NCBI GenBank assembly: GCA_003255065.1
Contig: QAOA01006669.1
Location: 185,507 to 249,506 of the forward strand
From: Cercis canadensis
Lineage: Eukaryota; Streptophyta; Magnoliopsida; Fabales; Fabaceae
Length of the DNA: 64,000 nucleotides
Direction of reading: 5' to 3'
Made by a program: the position numbers and the translations under genes. Shown here one piece after another: positions 36,152 through 47,655 of this stretch (position 1 is its first letter; each line of letters begins with the position of its first letter). The notes under the pieces are model-generated. The model was not told the origin of the DNA. It was given only the letters and a program-made list of their open reading frames with translations, and made no database searches.

Positions 36152-36593
36152 GGTCAACTGCAAGGTTTTCGGTTTCAGGTTTTACAGGTCAAAAAGTATA
36201 GTTGGATTACTTTAAACTTTTTTAGGCATTATTGCTGTGAGAAATTAAATTAATTGACGTGATATGTTCCATATTAAGGATAGTTATGGCCATAAATAAT
36301 AAATAAAAGACTATGGTACTTTTATATGATTCATGTAAGCTCTAATGGAAAATGCATCCAAATATACATGGCTAAGTTTTCTCTTGTACGTTTGGAGATG
36401 GACAAGTGCATATACCAAGCATATATGATTCCAATGTATCTCCAAATGTGGAAGGTGTAAAAATCACCAGAAATTCCAATGTAACCTTTCAACAATATAA
36501 TTCTGACATTATTGTTTCTCAAATGTTTTCATTTTTGAGTTGGATTGGTAAACCAATACAAATACAGTTTTTGTTTTTCTTTGCCTTAAATAT
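34155..36593. other. AT-rich intergenic DNA with dinucleotide repeats
   Basis: Contains (AT)n(GT)n at about 35643-35680 and (AT)n at 36121-36147. A segment at about 34550-34700 (TTTGTCCTTGAAAAAT and CCAATTTAGTCC phrases) has the look of a worn dispersed repeat. No gene seen. Confidence 0.4.
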
Positions 36594-37206
36594 AATTATT
36601 CTTTCATATGATCAGTGAATACATGAGTTGGAATTAGAACATGTATTAGTGATGTTCCATATAGTAATTAAATTACTTTCCAATTAGCATTGTTCCATTA
36701 ACAAATATTGAAAAAATATTATCTATATTTTAATTCTGAAAAATATTATATTTAACAAAATTTGTTAGAAGAATTATATATATTGATATGTTATTTAAGT
36801 TTTAATTTTAAATGAAAAATTCTTCTTTTTTCCTTTAAACCTAACAAAAATAAATAAATTATATAAAAAAAAAGGAAAGATAACTTTTTTTTTTTTTTTT
36901 NATTATTCTTTCATATGATCAGTGAATACATGAGTTGGAATTAGAACATGTATTAGTGATGTTCCATATAGTAATTAAATTACTTTCCAATTAGCATTGT
37001 TCCATTAACAAATATTGAAAAAATATTATCTATATTTTAATTCTGAAAAATATTATATTTAACAAAATTTGTTAGAAGAATTATATATATTGATATGTTA
37101 TTTAAGTTTTTATTTTAAATGAAAAATTCTTCTTTTTTCCTTTAAACCTAACAAAAATAAATAAATTATATAAAAAAAAGGAAAGATAGCTTTTTTTTTT
37201 TTTTTT
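36594..37206. repeat. Direct duplication around a single N (probable assembly artefact)
   Basis: 36594-36900 recurs almost base for base at 36902 to about 37206, separated only by an N at 36901. Differences are a couple of substitutions and homopolymer lengths. This is what unmerged overlapping contig ends look like. Confidence 0.85.
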
Positions 37207-37325
37207 CTTTTCTTTTGCTAATATGTAGGTAGAGGGGAGCCAGGGGACCCGGGCTCAAACCTGGACTGTGAGGTCACAAGCCTTTTTGGCTAGGAAGGAA
37301 TGCCAATACACCAAGGCTCATTCTT
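37193..37325 (-). mobile_element. SINE (tRNA-derived), minus orientation
   Basis: Read on the - strand it begins GAATGAGCCTTGGTGTATTG (box A-like), contains CAGGTTTGAGCCCGGG (box B-like) and ends in a long A-rich tail (T-run on + at about 37191-37207). Flanks GGAAAGATAGCTT (37180-37192) and GGAAGGGTAGCTT (37326-37338) form a plausible 13-bp target duplication with two mismatches. The start phrase resembles the Au-type SINEs of plants (from memory). Confidence 0.65.
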
Positions 37326-37338
37326 GGAAGGGTAGCTT

Positions 37339-38149
37339 ATTGGTGCTTAACAAAATGTGACTTTTACTTTAAACATTAAAAAAAAAAAAAAAAAAAAAAC
37401 TTCACTTATAAGCGGCTAAATTGTATCCAACTTAAGTGTGATCCTTGCAATAATGGGAAATTTGTAAAGTCCAATGAAAAGTTAAGTTTTCTTCTATTGT
37501 AGGAATCCCACGAATTTTGTAATGCAAAAATAGATTGTATATTTTTCTAAACATCAAAAGTATTAGAATCATCAAAGGCCATCTCTTGAACATAATTAAT
37601 TAAGATTCTTTTAACATCTTTCTAGGATTCTAAAGTGGAACTATTCAAGTTGGGAATGGTGTTAAAAGGGCGTTTAGAAATAATGTCATCTTGGGAATAA
37701 ATAAAATTGTTTTGTTTATTAATATCTTACTATATTGTAGAATGATGCATAAAAAAGTGCATATGGTACTATTTTTCATTTTTTGTGTAAATGGGTAATT
37801 GTTGGGCGTGTATAAATATCAACTATCCTCACGGGTCAAGTGCTGCAACCAACCAGTACCTCCTTCTTCTATACACGCCAAGAACCTTCGGCTTCCGTAG
37901 TGAAAAATTGGGATGCTAGATGATCCAAGTTGAAGACATCAAGCCATGTTCCTGATCTTGGTGTATCAAGGTTCATGTCGTGTGTTTATAAGGTGCTCCA
38001 TCGTGTGTTTATAAGGTGCTCCATCCTGGTCTATCAGTCCTAAGTTTCTTTTGTTTATCTCCTTTTTCCTTTTTGAACTTGCATAATTTCTCTCTTCCTT
38101 TTTGTTCATGATTATCATCTTGATTGATTGATGGGTTCTAATATTTTTT
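37339..38149. other. Intergenic DNA with a 23-bp tandem duplication
   Basis: A 23-bp unit (TCGTGTGTTTATAAGGTGCT plus CCA) is present twice, at 37978-38000 and 38001-38023. The sequence around 37800-38050 is less AT-rich than its surroundings and may be a fragment of some element, but I see no gene. Confidence 0.5.
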
Positions 38150-38820
38150 TTCGGTTTTGATATATAGAAATATGCATTGGTATTATTTTTCATTTTTTAA
38201 GAAAATTCATAAATGATAATCAAATAATTATGATGTGACATTTATTATAAATAAGAAAAAAACCATCACAAGTCCCATTTAAATAAAAATTAATTTTATA
38301 ATTACGTTTGAGTATAATTGAGATAAAAAAAAAATTAGCACTTGAAAAAAGAGTAGGATTAGACCATGTATACATGCTTCCTAAAAAAGAGATAAAATAG
38401 AGGGAATGAAAAAGAAGAATGGGTTGGAAATAACAAGATTTGGGTGATTGAAAATTTAGACAAAACATGAAAGAGAAAATAAAATCAATTTTATAGCTAG
38501 GTTTGTGTATGGTTGACGTTAANATTAGACCATGTATACATGCTTCCTAAAAAAGAGATAAAATAGAGGGAATGAAAAAGAAGAATGGGTTGGAAATAAC
38601 AAGATTTGGGTGATTGAAAATTTAGACAAAACATGAAAGAGAAAATAAAATCAATTTTATAGCTAGGTTTGTGTATGGTTGACGTTAAAAAAAATAATAA
38701 ATAAATGTCTTATAGCACTTCAAAAAAAAGAGGAGGATTAGACTATGTTTACATGCNATAATTTAGAAACTACTAAACTAATTATAATAGGTGATCCAAT
38801 AGGATTTTGTACTCTGTGCT
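38150..38820. repeat. Diverged dispersed repeat, first block (contains N at 38523 and 38757)
   Basis: This block resembles 39470-40620. Shared phrases include AATCAAATAATT, TAGGTTTGTGTATGG against TAGGTTTAGGTATGG, and GGATTAGACCATG. Within it, 38358-38522 is repeated as 38524-38688 after a single N, which looks like an assembly artefact. The N at 38757 falls inside a copy of the roughly 119-bp subunit and has no flanking duplication, so sequence may be missing there. Confidence 0.65.
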
Positions 38821-39014
38821 ACACGACCCCACTCACTCACACATCAGTGCAAGGGCCCAAGATATAGATGGGAGTACAAGCACAAGCACAATAAATGTTG
38901 TCTACAAAGATGTATTCCATAAAATTTATCAAAGAGGTATGATATACATTATAATCTACACGACATATAAATATACTTGAAAGCGAAAAAAAATTGTAGT
39001 ATAATATTTCTTAA

Positions 39015-39110
39015 GAGTAAAACTCATTTTTGGTCCTTGTCAGCGAACATTTTTAGGGGACTAACTTGTCAATCACTAAATTTTTCAGGGACTAAAAAGG
39101 AGTTTAACTC
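39015..39110. mobile_element. MULE-type MITE with perfect 9-bp target duplication
   Basis: The 96-bp element has terminal inverted repeats GAGTAAAACTCATTTTTGGT and (right end, reverse-complemented) GAGTTAAACTCCTTTTTAGT. ATTTCTTAA flanks it on both sides (39006-39014 and 39111-39119), exactly 9 bp as expected for Mutator-like transposition. Non-coding. Confidence 0.85.
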
Positions 39111-39336
39111 ATTTCTTAATTATTTATATGTTACAATTTTAGGTAGATAATCACGTGGTGAGGTCTTAGTAGAAGATGTTGACAATGACGATTCAAATTC
39201 TTAATTTGTTTTATAGTCTTTCATAAGAATTGTGAATTTATTATTGATACTTTTCACGTATTGAATTTATGCTTAGAATTATGTAATCTATTCTTAATAG
39301 AATAAATGACATGGAGTTATAAAAACTTATGCTCTT

Positions 39337-39809
39337 AGAGATTGTTAAAACACCATATTCCGTGTTACCACGACGCTGGCCTACGCATCAGCGCCGGGGT
39401 TCGTGCTAGATTTATATATTTAACATGAAAAAAATTTCTTAAAGGATTTTGTTTATTTTTTATATGAAAATGTGTTTACTTTTTTAAGTGCTTATGATAC
39501 TGATTATTTTTCATCTTTTTAAAATTTATAAATGGTAATCAAATAATTGGAATGTGACAATTATTATAAAAGNAGAGGTTGTTAAAACACCATATTCCGT
39601 GTTACCACGACGCTAGCCTACGCATCAGCGCCGGGGTTCGTGGTAGATTTATATATTTAACATGAAAAAAATTTCTTAAAGGATTTTGTTTATTTTTTAT
39701 ATGAAAATGTGTTTACTTTTTTAAGTGCTTATGATACTGATTATTTTTCATCTTTTTAAAATTTATAAATGGTAATCAAATAATTGGAATGTGACAATTA
39801 TTATAAAAG
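39337..39809. repeat. Direct duplication around a single N (probable assembly artefact)
   Basis: 39337-39572 recurs at 39574-39809 with about three substitutions, separated by an N at 39573. Both copies contain a GC-rich hairpin (CGACGCTG ... CAGCGCCG, one mismatch) followed by GGGTTCGTG. The one before the N then reads CTAGAT, reminiscent of a Helitron 3' end, and the other reads GTAGAT. Confidence 0.8.
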
Positions 39810-40324
39810 GGAAATGAACCATTACATGTCCTATTTAAAGATAAACAAAGGGGACAATTTAATTTTGGGTAGTTGATTTTTGGGATATGATGGAAATGAA
39901 AACCAAATTATTTTACAAACCATTGGGGGTCAATGCTTTATCCATAAAGTGTTAATATGTTTATCTAGGCAATCAATATAGGAAATTATTTTCAATCGAT
40001 GAATAAATTTAGAATTCACTTTCTTATGTTTGATATAAATAATGGTATAATATAAGATACTTTTGTAATATTTGAATGAAAAATAAATGCCTTATCATTG
40101 TACATAGGGTTTATCCTGTTATAACTTCACTTTAAATCTATACAAAGTAATAATAATAATTGGATGATAAAGATATTCTAATTAGGTTACAATTCCTCTA
40201 TCGTATTTAAATATAAATGGTTAGAATGAGTATGGGTTTGATAATTGAGACAAAAAAATAAAAGGAACGAAAACCAAAATTGTAACTAGGTTTAGGTATG
40301 GTTTTAGGGGAAAAAAATAAATAA

Positions 40325-40562
40325 TTTATAGCACCAAGAAAAAGAGTGGGATTAGACCATTGATATAAGTTTCCTAAAATTCTGATGAGATTATAATTTG
40401 GATAGCTACTAAACCAACCCCAATGAGTAATTCAATAGGATTTTTTATAACACTTAGAAAGAGAGTATGATTAGACCATGTAGACAAGTTTTCAAAAATT
40501 ATAATAAGACTATAATTTGGATAATCACTAAACCAACCCCAACGGCTAATCCAATAAGATTT
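40325..40562. repeat. 119-bp diverged tandem duplication
   Basis: Two units, about 40325-40443 and 40444-40562, share TTTATA, GATTAGACCAT, TATAATTTGGATA and ACTAAACCAACCCCAA. Related units occur near 38330 and 38709. Part of the larger repeat that also covers 38150-38820. Confidence 0.75.
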
Positions 40563-40794
40563 CCTATTTTGTGTTGTGTGCCGCTGTTGTTTGTGCATCA
40601 ACATGGGACCAAGTATTGAGATAGACATATTGATGTTTGATTCATAAGAACTGTTATCAAATATGTTCTCACTGATGTTGAAATTTTTTATGCAATTTCC
40701 AAAAGTATTGCTGTTTTGAAATAAATTGCGAAAATTTCTATCTATAATGAATCATTCTTTTTACATCATTATTGATTGCTAATTTGTTTACGGC

Positions 40795-40834
40795 CCTCAC
40801 GCTTGACTGTGCATCGCGTGGGATGAAGTACTAG
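40795..40834 (+). mobile_element. Helitron-like 3' terminus
   Basis: A 7-bp stem (CTCACGC at 40796-40802 with GCGTGGG at 40816-40822, one G-T pair) is followed 8 nt later by CTAG at 40831-40834 and then T. Plant Helitrons end in a short GC-rich hairpin about 10 nt before CTRR and insert before T. The 5' end was not located, so the element length is unknown. Confidence 0.5.
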
Positions 40835-41027
40835 TTTTTCTTTAAAAAGTTACAATCAAGTAATGACAAAAAATTTATTCTAAAATTCCTATAATTTTTT
40901 ATTTTCTTAGTATTGAAATAAAAAAAATATATATATATATTCTCTCTCTCTTTTTTAATTTTGCCCTTATTATTTTCTCTCATATATCATCACACACTTA
41001 AAATAATTTTTTTTTTTTAAAAAAAAA

Positions 41028-41135
41028 ATGGCTAAAGCAAGCAGCATCGGCAACCTTATACCTCCGATTCTCCGTCCGAGCTCTGTTTGGGTAAAAAGGA
41101 AATGGCCGCTAATGTTGTTCAGCCAACTGCTCTAA
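41028..41135 (+). CDS. Upstream ORF overlapping the RRM gene start
   Basis: An ATG at 41028 opens a 35-codon frame (MAKASSIGNLIPPILRPSSV and on) that runs past the main ATG at 41102 in a different frame and stops at 41133-41135. If the transcript begins upstream, initiation here would compete with the main start. The peptide is basic and has no known match to me. Confidence 0.3.
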   Translation: MAKASSIGNLIPPILRPSSVWVKRKWPLMLFSQLL

Positions 41136-43476
41136 CAACCTTATCCATTACAAACACTTTCGAACACAAGAGGCAAAGACCCAGAATTTATGTGGGTTAC
41201 TCCAAAAGCAATCCCAAGACGAACCCAATTCCCACGTTATCGGTCAGAAAAGGCAGCTACTTTGTGTTGGCGTGTCTTCCTCCTCCTCCTTCTTCATCAA
41301 TCTCATCATCCTGCAGTCAACCCAGTTCTACTCTTTCAACTAAGCTCTACGTCAGTGGTTAGCTTCTCTTTCCCCCCTTCTTATTCTACGTCTGGAAATT
41401 TAGAAATAGGTTATATTTCCCAAGTCCCAAATTTTGTTTTTTATTTCTTGTTTTAATTTTTGGGTTGTTCTAGTAAGGTGCGATTGATGATTATTACTAA
41501 TTATTTATTGTCACCAGTAGGAGATTTAAGAAAATTAACCATTAATTGGCTTATTATGGAGGGGATTTAGACCAGAAGTAGGAAAGGCTGAACTTTTAAT
41601 TCTGTAAGAATGTAATGGGAGGATGGGAGAAGGTTTGATTTTAACATCATTGTTTGCTTTTCAACACTTGAACTTCACAGAAGAGGATAAATGCTAGAGT
41701 TTACAGTTTGTTTAGTCTAAAATGGAATCATGCTAAGGCTCCTAAATCACATTTGTATCCTCATGTCCATGTCTGTGTTTGCTTTTTGTTTGTAGTTGTA
41801 TAGGGGTGTTCAAAATTGTATCTTCTTTAGTTCCCGAAATACATTGTAAATCCTGATGTTCTAAATTTTTGCTTCCACTGATTCTTTTTGTCTATCTAAA
41901 TCTGAGCTTTCTTTATCATGAACTTGAATTTATACCTGAAAACAATATTTGATCCTTTCATTACAAAGGTCTTAAAAATTATTTCATCTGTAATGGTCTT
42001 TAGTGTAGGTTATTAGGTTCATATATCTGACATTTCCTCTTTTCTCCATGGGCATTCGTCATCTTGACAACCCATTGTACACATGTAACTGTCACATACC
42101 TATATTTTTAGGTGTAACTGCGCTTTGTTTAGAACTACTTTGATGATTGATTGTATATATTCATGTCCTTGGTACATGTAATTGTGTATGTTACTTCCCA
42201 ACTAAAATTTCCTGTTTCTTGCAGGGCTATCTTTTCGTACTACTGAAGAGAGCTTGCGAAATGCATTTAAGAGTTTTGGTGAACTTGTGGAAGGTGAGAA
42301 TAAGTAAAGTTGACATGTTCCTCATTGTTTATTAAGCTATTTGGTTACAATCTAGGGTTCATTATCTATCATCTATTTGATGGTTCTAACTTGTAAATGA
42401 GCTTATGAGAGTATTTGTTTAACTGTATGAGCAGTCAATCTGGTGATGGACAAAATAGCAAATAGACCAAGAGGGTTTGCTTTTCTTCGTTATGCAACTG
42501 AAGACGAATCTCAGAAGGCTATTGAGGGAATGCATGGAAAGGTCTGTCCTTTGCCTTTTCTCTTCCTGACATATTATTTTCGATGTTGCCAATTGGTACT
42601 TGGTAACTGCAAATTTGCATGCTTAAATTGGTGCACTAATTAACATTATCTCTAATGGATGGACATTCCAATATACTGAACACACTGTGCACTTGGTGAT
42701 TAAAGGACAGTATGATCAAATAAAAGGAAATTAATTTAATATTCTTTATCTTGTATCAAAGAAATCAAAGTTACTAGATGTATCTGATAAAAGGAGGAAA
42801 GAGTAAGGGGACAGGATAGTGAGTTGAAACTTATAGTTTTTGCAATTAAAGGAAGGTGATAAACTTAACACCGCAATAGGTTTATTGATTCAATTAGAGT
42901 TGTAGGAAGGTTCTCTTTATCAGTTCCTTGACTAGAGTTTATTGTGGATGATCTCAGGACTTACTCTTTGCTTAGTAACAGAGATTGAACTTCAAAGTGA
43001 GTCATAATGTAAATATGGTTATATTTCAAGTGAGAAGCAAGTAACAAATTGTTTATGAAGCTCGATGAGATCCACCATTTCTTAGGCATTCCTTTTCAAT
43101 TATGGAGACTTAGAGCCTTCAGTGAAATTCTAAAATTAAGTAGCCTACCTATTATTCACTGTCAATGGATCAATATATGGAAATTTTATTTTAACCTCTT
43201 AGACTGGATCCAAAACTACAATGCTCCCACTGCTTAATGATCATATTCAAGATTTAGATTCTCTGCAATACTCTCTAATGAATCTGTCTGTTCTTTGTTT
43301 CTTTCCTTGGTAATTGCTTCATTTAATAAACCTAAAATAGTTTTAGCCATGTAGGAAGTAGGATACTGACAAGAAAAGAACCACTTTTGCAGTTTTTGGA
43401 CGGCAGAGTCATATTTGTGGAAGTTGCCAAGCCAAGATCAGAGCTACGCCAAAGACATAAGCAAAACCCTAGATAG
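41102..43476 (+). CDS. ORRM6: Organelle-type RRM RNA-binding protein (ORRM6-like)
   Basis: Four exons, 41102-41357, 42225-42293, 42435-42541 and 43393-43476, join in phase to 516 nt, 171 residues. The first 80 residues are Ser/Thr/Pro-rich with few acids, as in a chloroplast transit peptide. One RRM follows: RNP2 KLYVSGL (81-87), RNP1 RGFAFLRY (121-128), and DGRVIFVEVAKPRS near the end. The protein stops soon after the RRM with RQRHKQNPR. From memory it resembles Arabidopsis At1g73530 (ORRM6, plastid RNA editing), which lies near HDG11 (At1g73360), and an HDG11-like gene is also in this window. The symbol is therefore a moderately confident orthology inference. A TTG 15 nt upstream is in frame but I prefer the ATG. 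Introns of 867 and 851 nt hold nothing notable. Confidence 0.82.
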
Positions 43477-44668
43477 CGATGAAGATCTAGAGAAGGATGC
43501 ATAATCCATATGTTCATCTTGTTATACAATATGCTGCTCAATTTAATCTGTATTGTATATTCAAGATGAGTTTTTGAATTTTAGTCGATTTTGGCTTCCT
43601 CTCTTCAACTTTCTCCCCTCCTCCACAGCGTGTATGCACATGTGACACAACTCCCACCTACTACCAAGTTTTAGTTGTCCAGTTCTGCAATTCTCATTAC
43701 CAATAAATGTTGAAGAGCATGAAACTGATTCAAGCACTGAAAATGCAACTGCTAGTGCTCTTCATCAATGCATGCATTTCTTGAACTCTCATGGGTTTAA
43801 GCCTGACCGTAGATGTAAGATGAAGTCTTAAAAGGAGATAATCATTTGGTCTAAGGATTGTATTGTTTAACTGTAGTAAAATGCTTTATCAACGCTGTGG
43901 CAATCTTGAGCCAGAGGGAAAAGCTTTTGATCATTAATTAGACACGCGTCCAATAGGTTATATACTGCATACGTAGCTATGAGCAGGGTTCCTAGGAGAT
44001 ACGATATGTCTAGAGATTGATATAAACAGGGATGATAATAACTTTTCTATTGAATTACCTATAATTCTTGGAACCACTTAAAGCAAGGAACCGCAGCATT
44101 CCTTCTCTGTTAACTGCCTAATGGTGGCACATAAATGTGTATATGCAGAAACGAGGAAACTTTTTATACTCTTTTCGAAAAAATTAAATTTGATACAAAA
44201 GAAGATCCAGATATACAAATTGCCAGGAGCTCAAAGGACAATGCCACATGGTACTTTGAGAATATTGGCACATAATCTAATTCCTAAAGCCAGTAGTTAA
44301 AAACCCAAACAGAAAAAAACAAAAAAAATTTGCTGATGTGCTTGTCGTCCTTCCCGTTATATGACTCCGTTAATGATGCAATCATGCAACTACAAGGACA
44401 TGTAGAAGCCAAAACTGAAGATCATAGAGAGGAAGTAGCTGACGATTAGCTGATGGACCATACTCTTGTGTACCTATTGGTCAAATTACCGAGATGTGAA
44501 AGTGCCATAACGATGCCATCATCCCCTCCTGAGTTATTGAATATACTGTTTTCACGAGGAAGATAGAAGAAAAGGTCAGGAGGAGAAATTGGACAACGAA
44601 TTGGAAATCAAATGTCTTGAATTAGATCAACTACCTAAATCAGTCCCTTATTCAGGAGAATTAGAATG
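43477..44668. other. Convergent intergenic region
   Basis: Holds the 3' ends of the RRM gene (+) and the REVEILLE gene (-). No convincing ORF or repeat seen. Confidence 0.5.
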
Positions 44669-47655
44669 CTATAAGCACACCCGAGCTCGTTGCCCCTCCC
44701 TCTCTTCCAATGCAACAATTAACGAGTTTGAATCTCTCTCAGCTAAACATCTTTTGTATGGTACAAATCCCCTTGGAGACTTGTGGGGGACAGTTCCTCT
44801 TTCATGATGAGGTGATTGGCAATGAGAATCACCAGCATCTGATTCAGTTATAGTTTCGCCTACTGATTCAGCATTAGAACCAGTACATGAACTTTCCTTC
44901 TCCGTCATTCTTTCTTTTAAAGAGGGACGAAGGGGTTTTGGGTTTAGAATTTGGTTACATTGCCCAAGGTTAAAAACTGGAACACCTTGGTACAAATTCC
45001 ACTCAGGTATGGATTCAACAGAGCAAGGGTTCTCCTTTGGGTATTCCATGCATTTCACTTTAGCTCCATCAAGTGCTGTATTCCAATCACCGTTACAAAG
45101 GCCCAGTGATAATTTTGTATCTAGTTGGTTGGATGGCCATGCTTGGCGGAGCTTCTCATTCTCAATAATAACCACTTCATCAGACTTACATGCAATTGAC
45201 TTAATATTCTCCTCATCTTCATTCAATGACTTCTGCCTATCTACCATGGAGACGGTTCTTCCAAAAAGCTTGATACTCGAGGCAGTTGGCACATTGGCGG
45301 TAGCTTCTTTAGAACATTTGGTTTCCTCAGAACTCAACTCCAACTTCTGGAATAACCAAAAAGAATATGAAAATCAGTTTCCTAGCCACGATTTAGATTG
45401 AACATCATTAATCCTTTTTATGGAAAAAGCTAAATCACAGAACAACAAAAAATTCACCATACCATGGACAAACAATCTTGATTCAGACCAGTTGGTAAAG
45501 CAGATGCGGCTAGAGACCCTTTCTCTTCCTCCTCAGACAAATCGGATGTCATACAGTCATTTTCCTTGTCATCAGGTGATAAGCTGGCTGAGTGAATGTC
45601 AGTGGTGCAAGAATTTGGTGAAACGCATCTGTTACTCTGCTCTGAAAATGCTGACCCAAATGCTTCAGAACCAAGTGCAGTTAGCACAGAGGTCGGAGAT
45701 TGAGTATCCTTCTCTGAAATCACCAGATTTGGGGATGGGGATCTTTCAGTTTCATTTGATATTGAGTGCCCTTTATAAGAGTCAATTGATTTACGAGGAT
45801 ATGGATGGAGGGGTTTCCTCTTTGGCCGAGGAGGAGGTATATCAATTGGTTTTACAGAACTTTCAGTACACCCATTTGATTCCCGCACTACCTGTACCCA
45901 AATAGAGAATGCCATGCATGAGAAATGTCAACTAAGCCAATACATGAAAAACTATTTTAACTCTATTATGTTGCAAATGATCAAACTCTTTCCCTTTTTA
46001 GTGCAAATAGGACCAGAGACCAATCAATACCATTTTCATGATTGATTATAACATCAATATCACCAGCAAAAATATATACTGAAGGAAAAAAATTAACCTT
46101 TGAGAAAAATTTTTGAGCATGGCTTCGAATCTGGACAGCAGTTTTGGTCCCTACATGTTCTACATGAAGATATAACGACTTCATCAAATTTGAAAATAGA
46201 TAAGAAAGACCATTTTATTAAACCATCATATAAAGCTTACCTTCAATTTGACGCCAACCTCGGCCATACAATTTCAAAGCTTCAAGGAACTTCTGATGCT
46301 CTTCCTCAGTCCATTTTTCCCTTTGCTTAGTGATGGTATACGGTTTCCTCACCTGTTGGAGATTGGAATACAAAGAACGAGTTCTTCAGCCATATTGTTT
46401 CAGAAAGAAGACAATTTTCCAATATGGAAATTAAAGAAACCTTGGGAGCATGGTTGTTTCCAACAGAAGTTGCATCAGGCAATTGCATAACATTTTTTGA
46501 TTGTGCACCTCCATTGGAATAAAAATTACCAGCTGTGGCAGCAGTGATAGGCCTTGTGCCTTCTGTTTGATCCTGCACTCAAAAATAACAAATGAGTTAA
46601 TTAATGCCTTCCAGTTAAAATGAAAAAAGAAAAAGGATAAAAGAATTAATTCATCATAAAAAGAATTGATGCTCACTAGAATATAATTCAGTTCCTAGGG
46701 AACATTTATTTAAAATGACCAGATGAGTTCTTATTGAAATCGTCTTTTTATATCAAAAGGAAAAAATTGTCTGATGAGTGTACATGAGATGAAGAAACCT
46801 GCTTCCAACCAAGCAGCAGCACATCACTTGAAAAATTAAAAATTATGACTGTGTTTAAATGCACTCTATGACAGATTACTAGTTACCCCTTTCATAACAT
46901 ATATGCCAACCGATGCATGTATACTCATATACCAAAGCAAGTCTTCAATTACATCCCAGAAGTAGAACCGCCACATCATGTGTTAATCAATATACCAGAC
47001 AAAAAATGAATCATTTGACACAGGCAGGGCTCGTAATCATAAATTCTCTCATTTCATCACGTTGTCACAATTCATGGGGATACAGGAAAGAAAAGGCAGT
47101 TTCAGTTTCTATATTTTAGAGATATTGGTGCCTCTTCCAGTAGGACAAGTATAATAACTTACAGTGGTACTAGAATTAAATTTATATGACTGCATTATGC
47201 ATTAAACTGAGTGGTACTCTAATAATTTTACCCATTACCAAGCGCCTTATCATTCAAGGTAAGTTTTAATGGCTATAACTGGTTACATAGCCAGAACTGC
47301 CAACTAGTTTACTTGCATACAAATAGATATACATCAATTTGTCACTCAAATCCACCGTTACAAAATTATTGCAGAGCTGAGTTATAAATAAGTATATCTA
47401 GATTCTAGAAGGAATTTTCCAGCCCGTACAAATTCTTTTGTTTCCTTTAAAGCTGAGCATTCTTCAAAAAATTGAGCTGTAAAATTTACCACATCCTTAT
47501 TTCTTCATAGAGAGAACAGCAAAAGTAACATTTGAATTGACCATAGGTCTCTGTTTCTAAGCATACAACAATCTAATGCACAAAAGTACAGAACTTGAAA
47601 GGCTAATTAAAGAAAGGCCCAGTTTGAACTGTTCCTTGTATACCTGCATCACCAT
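44669..47655 (-). CDS. REVEILLE-type single-MYB clock transcription factor (RVE1/RVE7-like)
   Basis: Six coding exons (47655-47644, 46572-46441, 46352-46241, 46159-46098, 45891-45463, 45346-44669) join in phase to 1425 nt, 474 residues. The first coding exon encodes only MVMQ. The single MYB domain spans residues about 51-106: [40 protein letters not shown], then the SHAQKFF signature at 98-104. A Pro-rich [16 protein letters not shown] segment follows, typical of CCA1/LHY/RVE proteins. GFVPYKRC (442-449) near the C-terminus is a conserved feature of the RVE1/2/7 side of the family (from memory). Family members bind the evening element and tie the clock to growth and dormancy. It is longer than Arabidopsis RVE1. 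The 1.07-kb first intron interrupts after four codons. Confidence 0.92.

Noticed and set aside
36594-39809. Reading the N-flanked direct repeats as LTRs or a real tandem array
   Set aside because: The copies abut a single N, lack LTR termini, and nothing lies between them, so unmerged contig overlaps explain them better.
41087-41101. Five-codon N-terminal extension of the RRM protein from a TTG
   Set aside because: The next codons contain a proper ATG at 41102, and non-ATG initiation is not needed.
44589-45905. Several + strand frames across the REVEILLE gene
   Set aside because: They are antisense shadows of its last two exons, which splice in phase and carry family motifs.
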